From CAADGL01 sp964643885 (GTDB lineage Bacteria > Planctomycetota > Phycisphaerae > UBA1845 > Fen-1342): 49,669 nucleotides of DNA. Both the position numbers and the translations under genes were made by a program. Numbering within the stretch: position 1 is the first letter of the stretch; the number at the start of each line of letters is the position of its first letter. The DNA lies in NCBI GenBank assembly GCA_964643885.1, contig CAZXUI010000025.1:1-49669 (forward strand), written 5' to 3'. Under the pieces are notes generated by a model. It was not told the DNA's origin. It saw nothing but the letters and a program-made list of their open reading frames with translations, and ran no database searches. Positions 49,654-49,669 of this stretch are shown here, in pieces.

Positions 49654-49669
49654 TCACTTGGCGATCGAT

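Noticed and set aside
1..49669. rRNA or tRNA genes
   Set aside because: No rRNA segment or tRNA-like cloverleaf was recognised by eye; a covariance-model search would be needed to exclude a tRNA.

Overview
The window is a high-GC (about 65-70 percent in most genes) bacterial chromosome segment. It most likely comes from a planctomycete, perhaps Phycisphaerae-like. The inference rests on a set of families typical of that phylum: a double DUF1080 protein, a DUF1571 lipoprotein, secreted proteins ending in dockerin-like EF-hand pairs, an ECF sigma factor translationally coupled to a membrane-anchored Ser/Thr kinase, a cytochrome-like protein with a planctomycete-style N-terminal strand domain, and ThyX. 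No rRNA, tRNA, integrase or transposase was recognised, and the genus cannot be named from sequence alone.

Layout. 0-0.5 kb: palindrome-rich mosaic repeat (L1). 0.5-3.1 kb: secreted DUF1080 protein and S1/P1-type nuclease. 3.3-11.3 kb: a 21-residue hydrophobic microprotein, then a surface-glycan cluster (GT4, a CgeB-like 797-residue protein, a methyltransferase, a GT-B-like transferase and a GT2). 11.7-15.8 kb: dockerin-like secreted protein, then an HtrA protease with several PDZ domains followed by a related protein lacking the catalytic histidine. 15.9-18.4 kb: DUF1579, VOC, SRPBCC+YCII and small membrane protein genes. 18.6-22.0 kb: sigma/kinase pair, AhpD-like protein and a second ECF sigma. 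22.2-26.9 kb: RND efflux adaptor and pump. 26.9-28.1 kb: repeat locus L2, inverted relative to L1, with a tandem array. 28.1-34.0 kb: CX4CH protein, ThyX, thioredoxin-fold protein, DUF1571 lipoprotein and RibD. 34.2-37.2 kb: two divergent secreted proteins. 37.1-37.6 kb: repeat locus L3. 37.7-41.0 kb: TrmJ-like methyltransferase, thioredoxin-fold protein and branched-chain aminotransferase. 41.3-45.1 kb: rlmN followed by a lower-GC two-gene segment and then a second, truncated rlmN 3' end. 45.1-49.7 kb: hairpin repeats around an MrfA-type helicase and an iron-type ABC permease.

The two most unusual things are not ordinary genes. First, a 2.37-kb lower-GC segment is bracketed by 277-bp direct copies of the rlmN 3' end that differ at only six positions, all synonymous. 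This looks like insertion or recombination of a cassette that preserved the gene. Second, the window contains a 'vocabulary' of short hairpin modules (8-9 bp arms with 3-5 nt loops, some with compensating changes between copies). They are shuffled between intergenic loci and have entered coding sequence: twice in frame inside ribD, and as the C-terminus of a secreted repeat protein.
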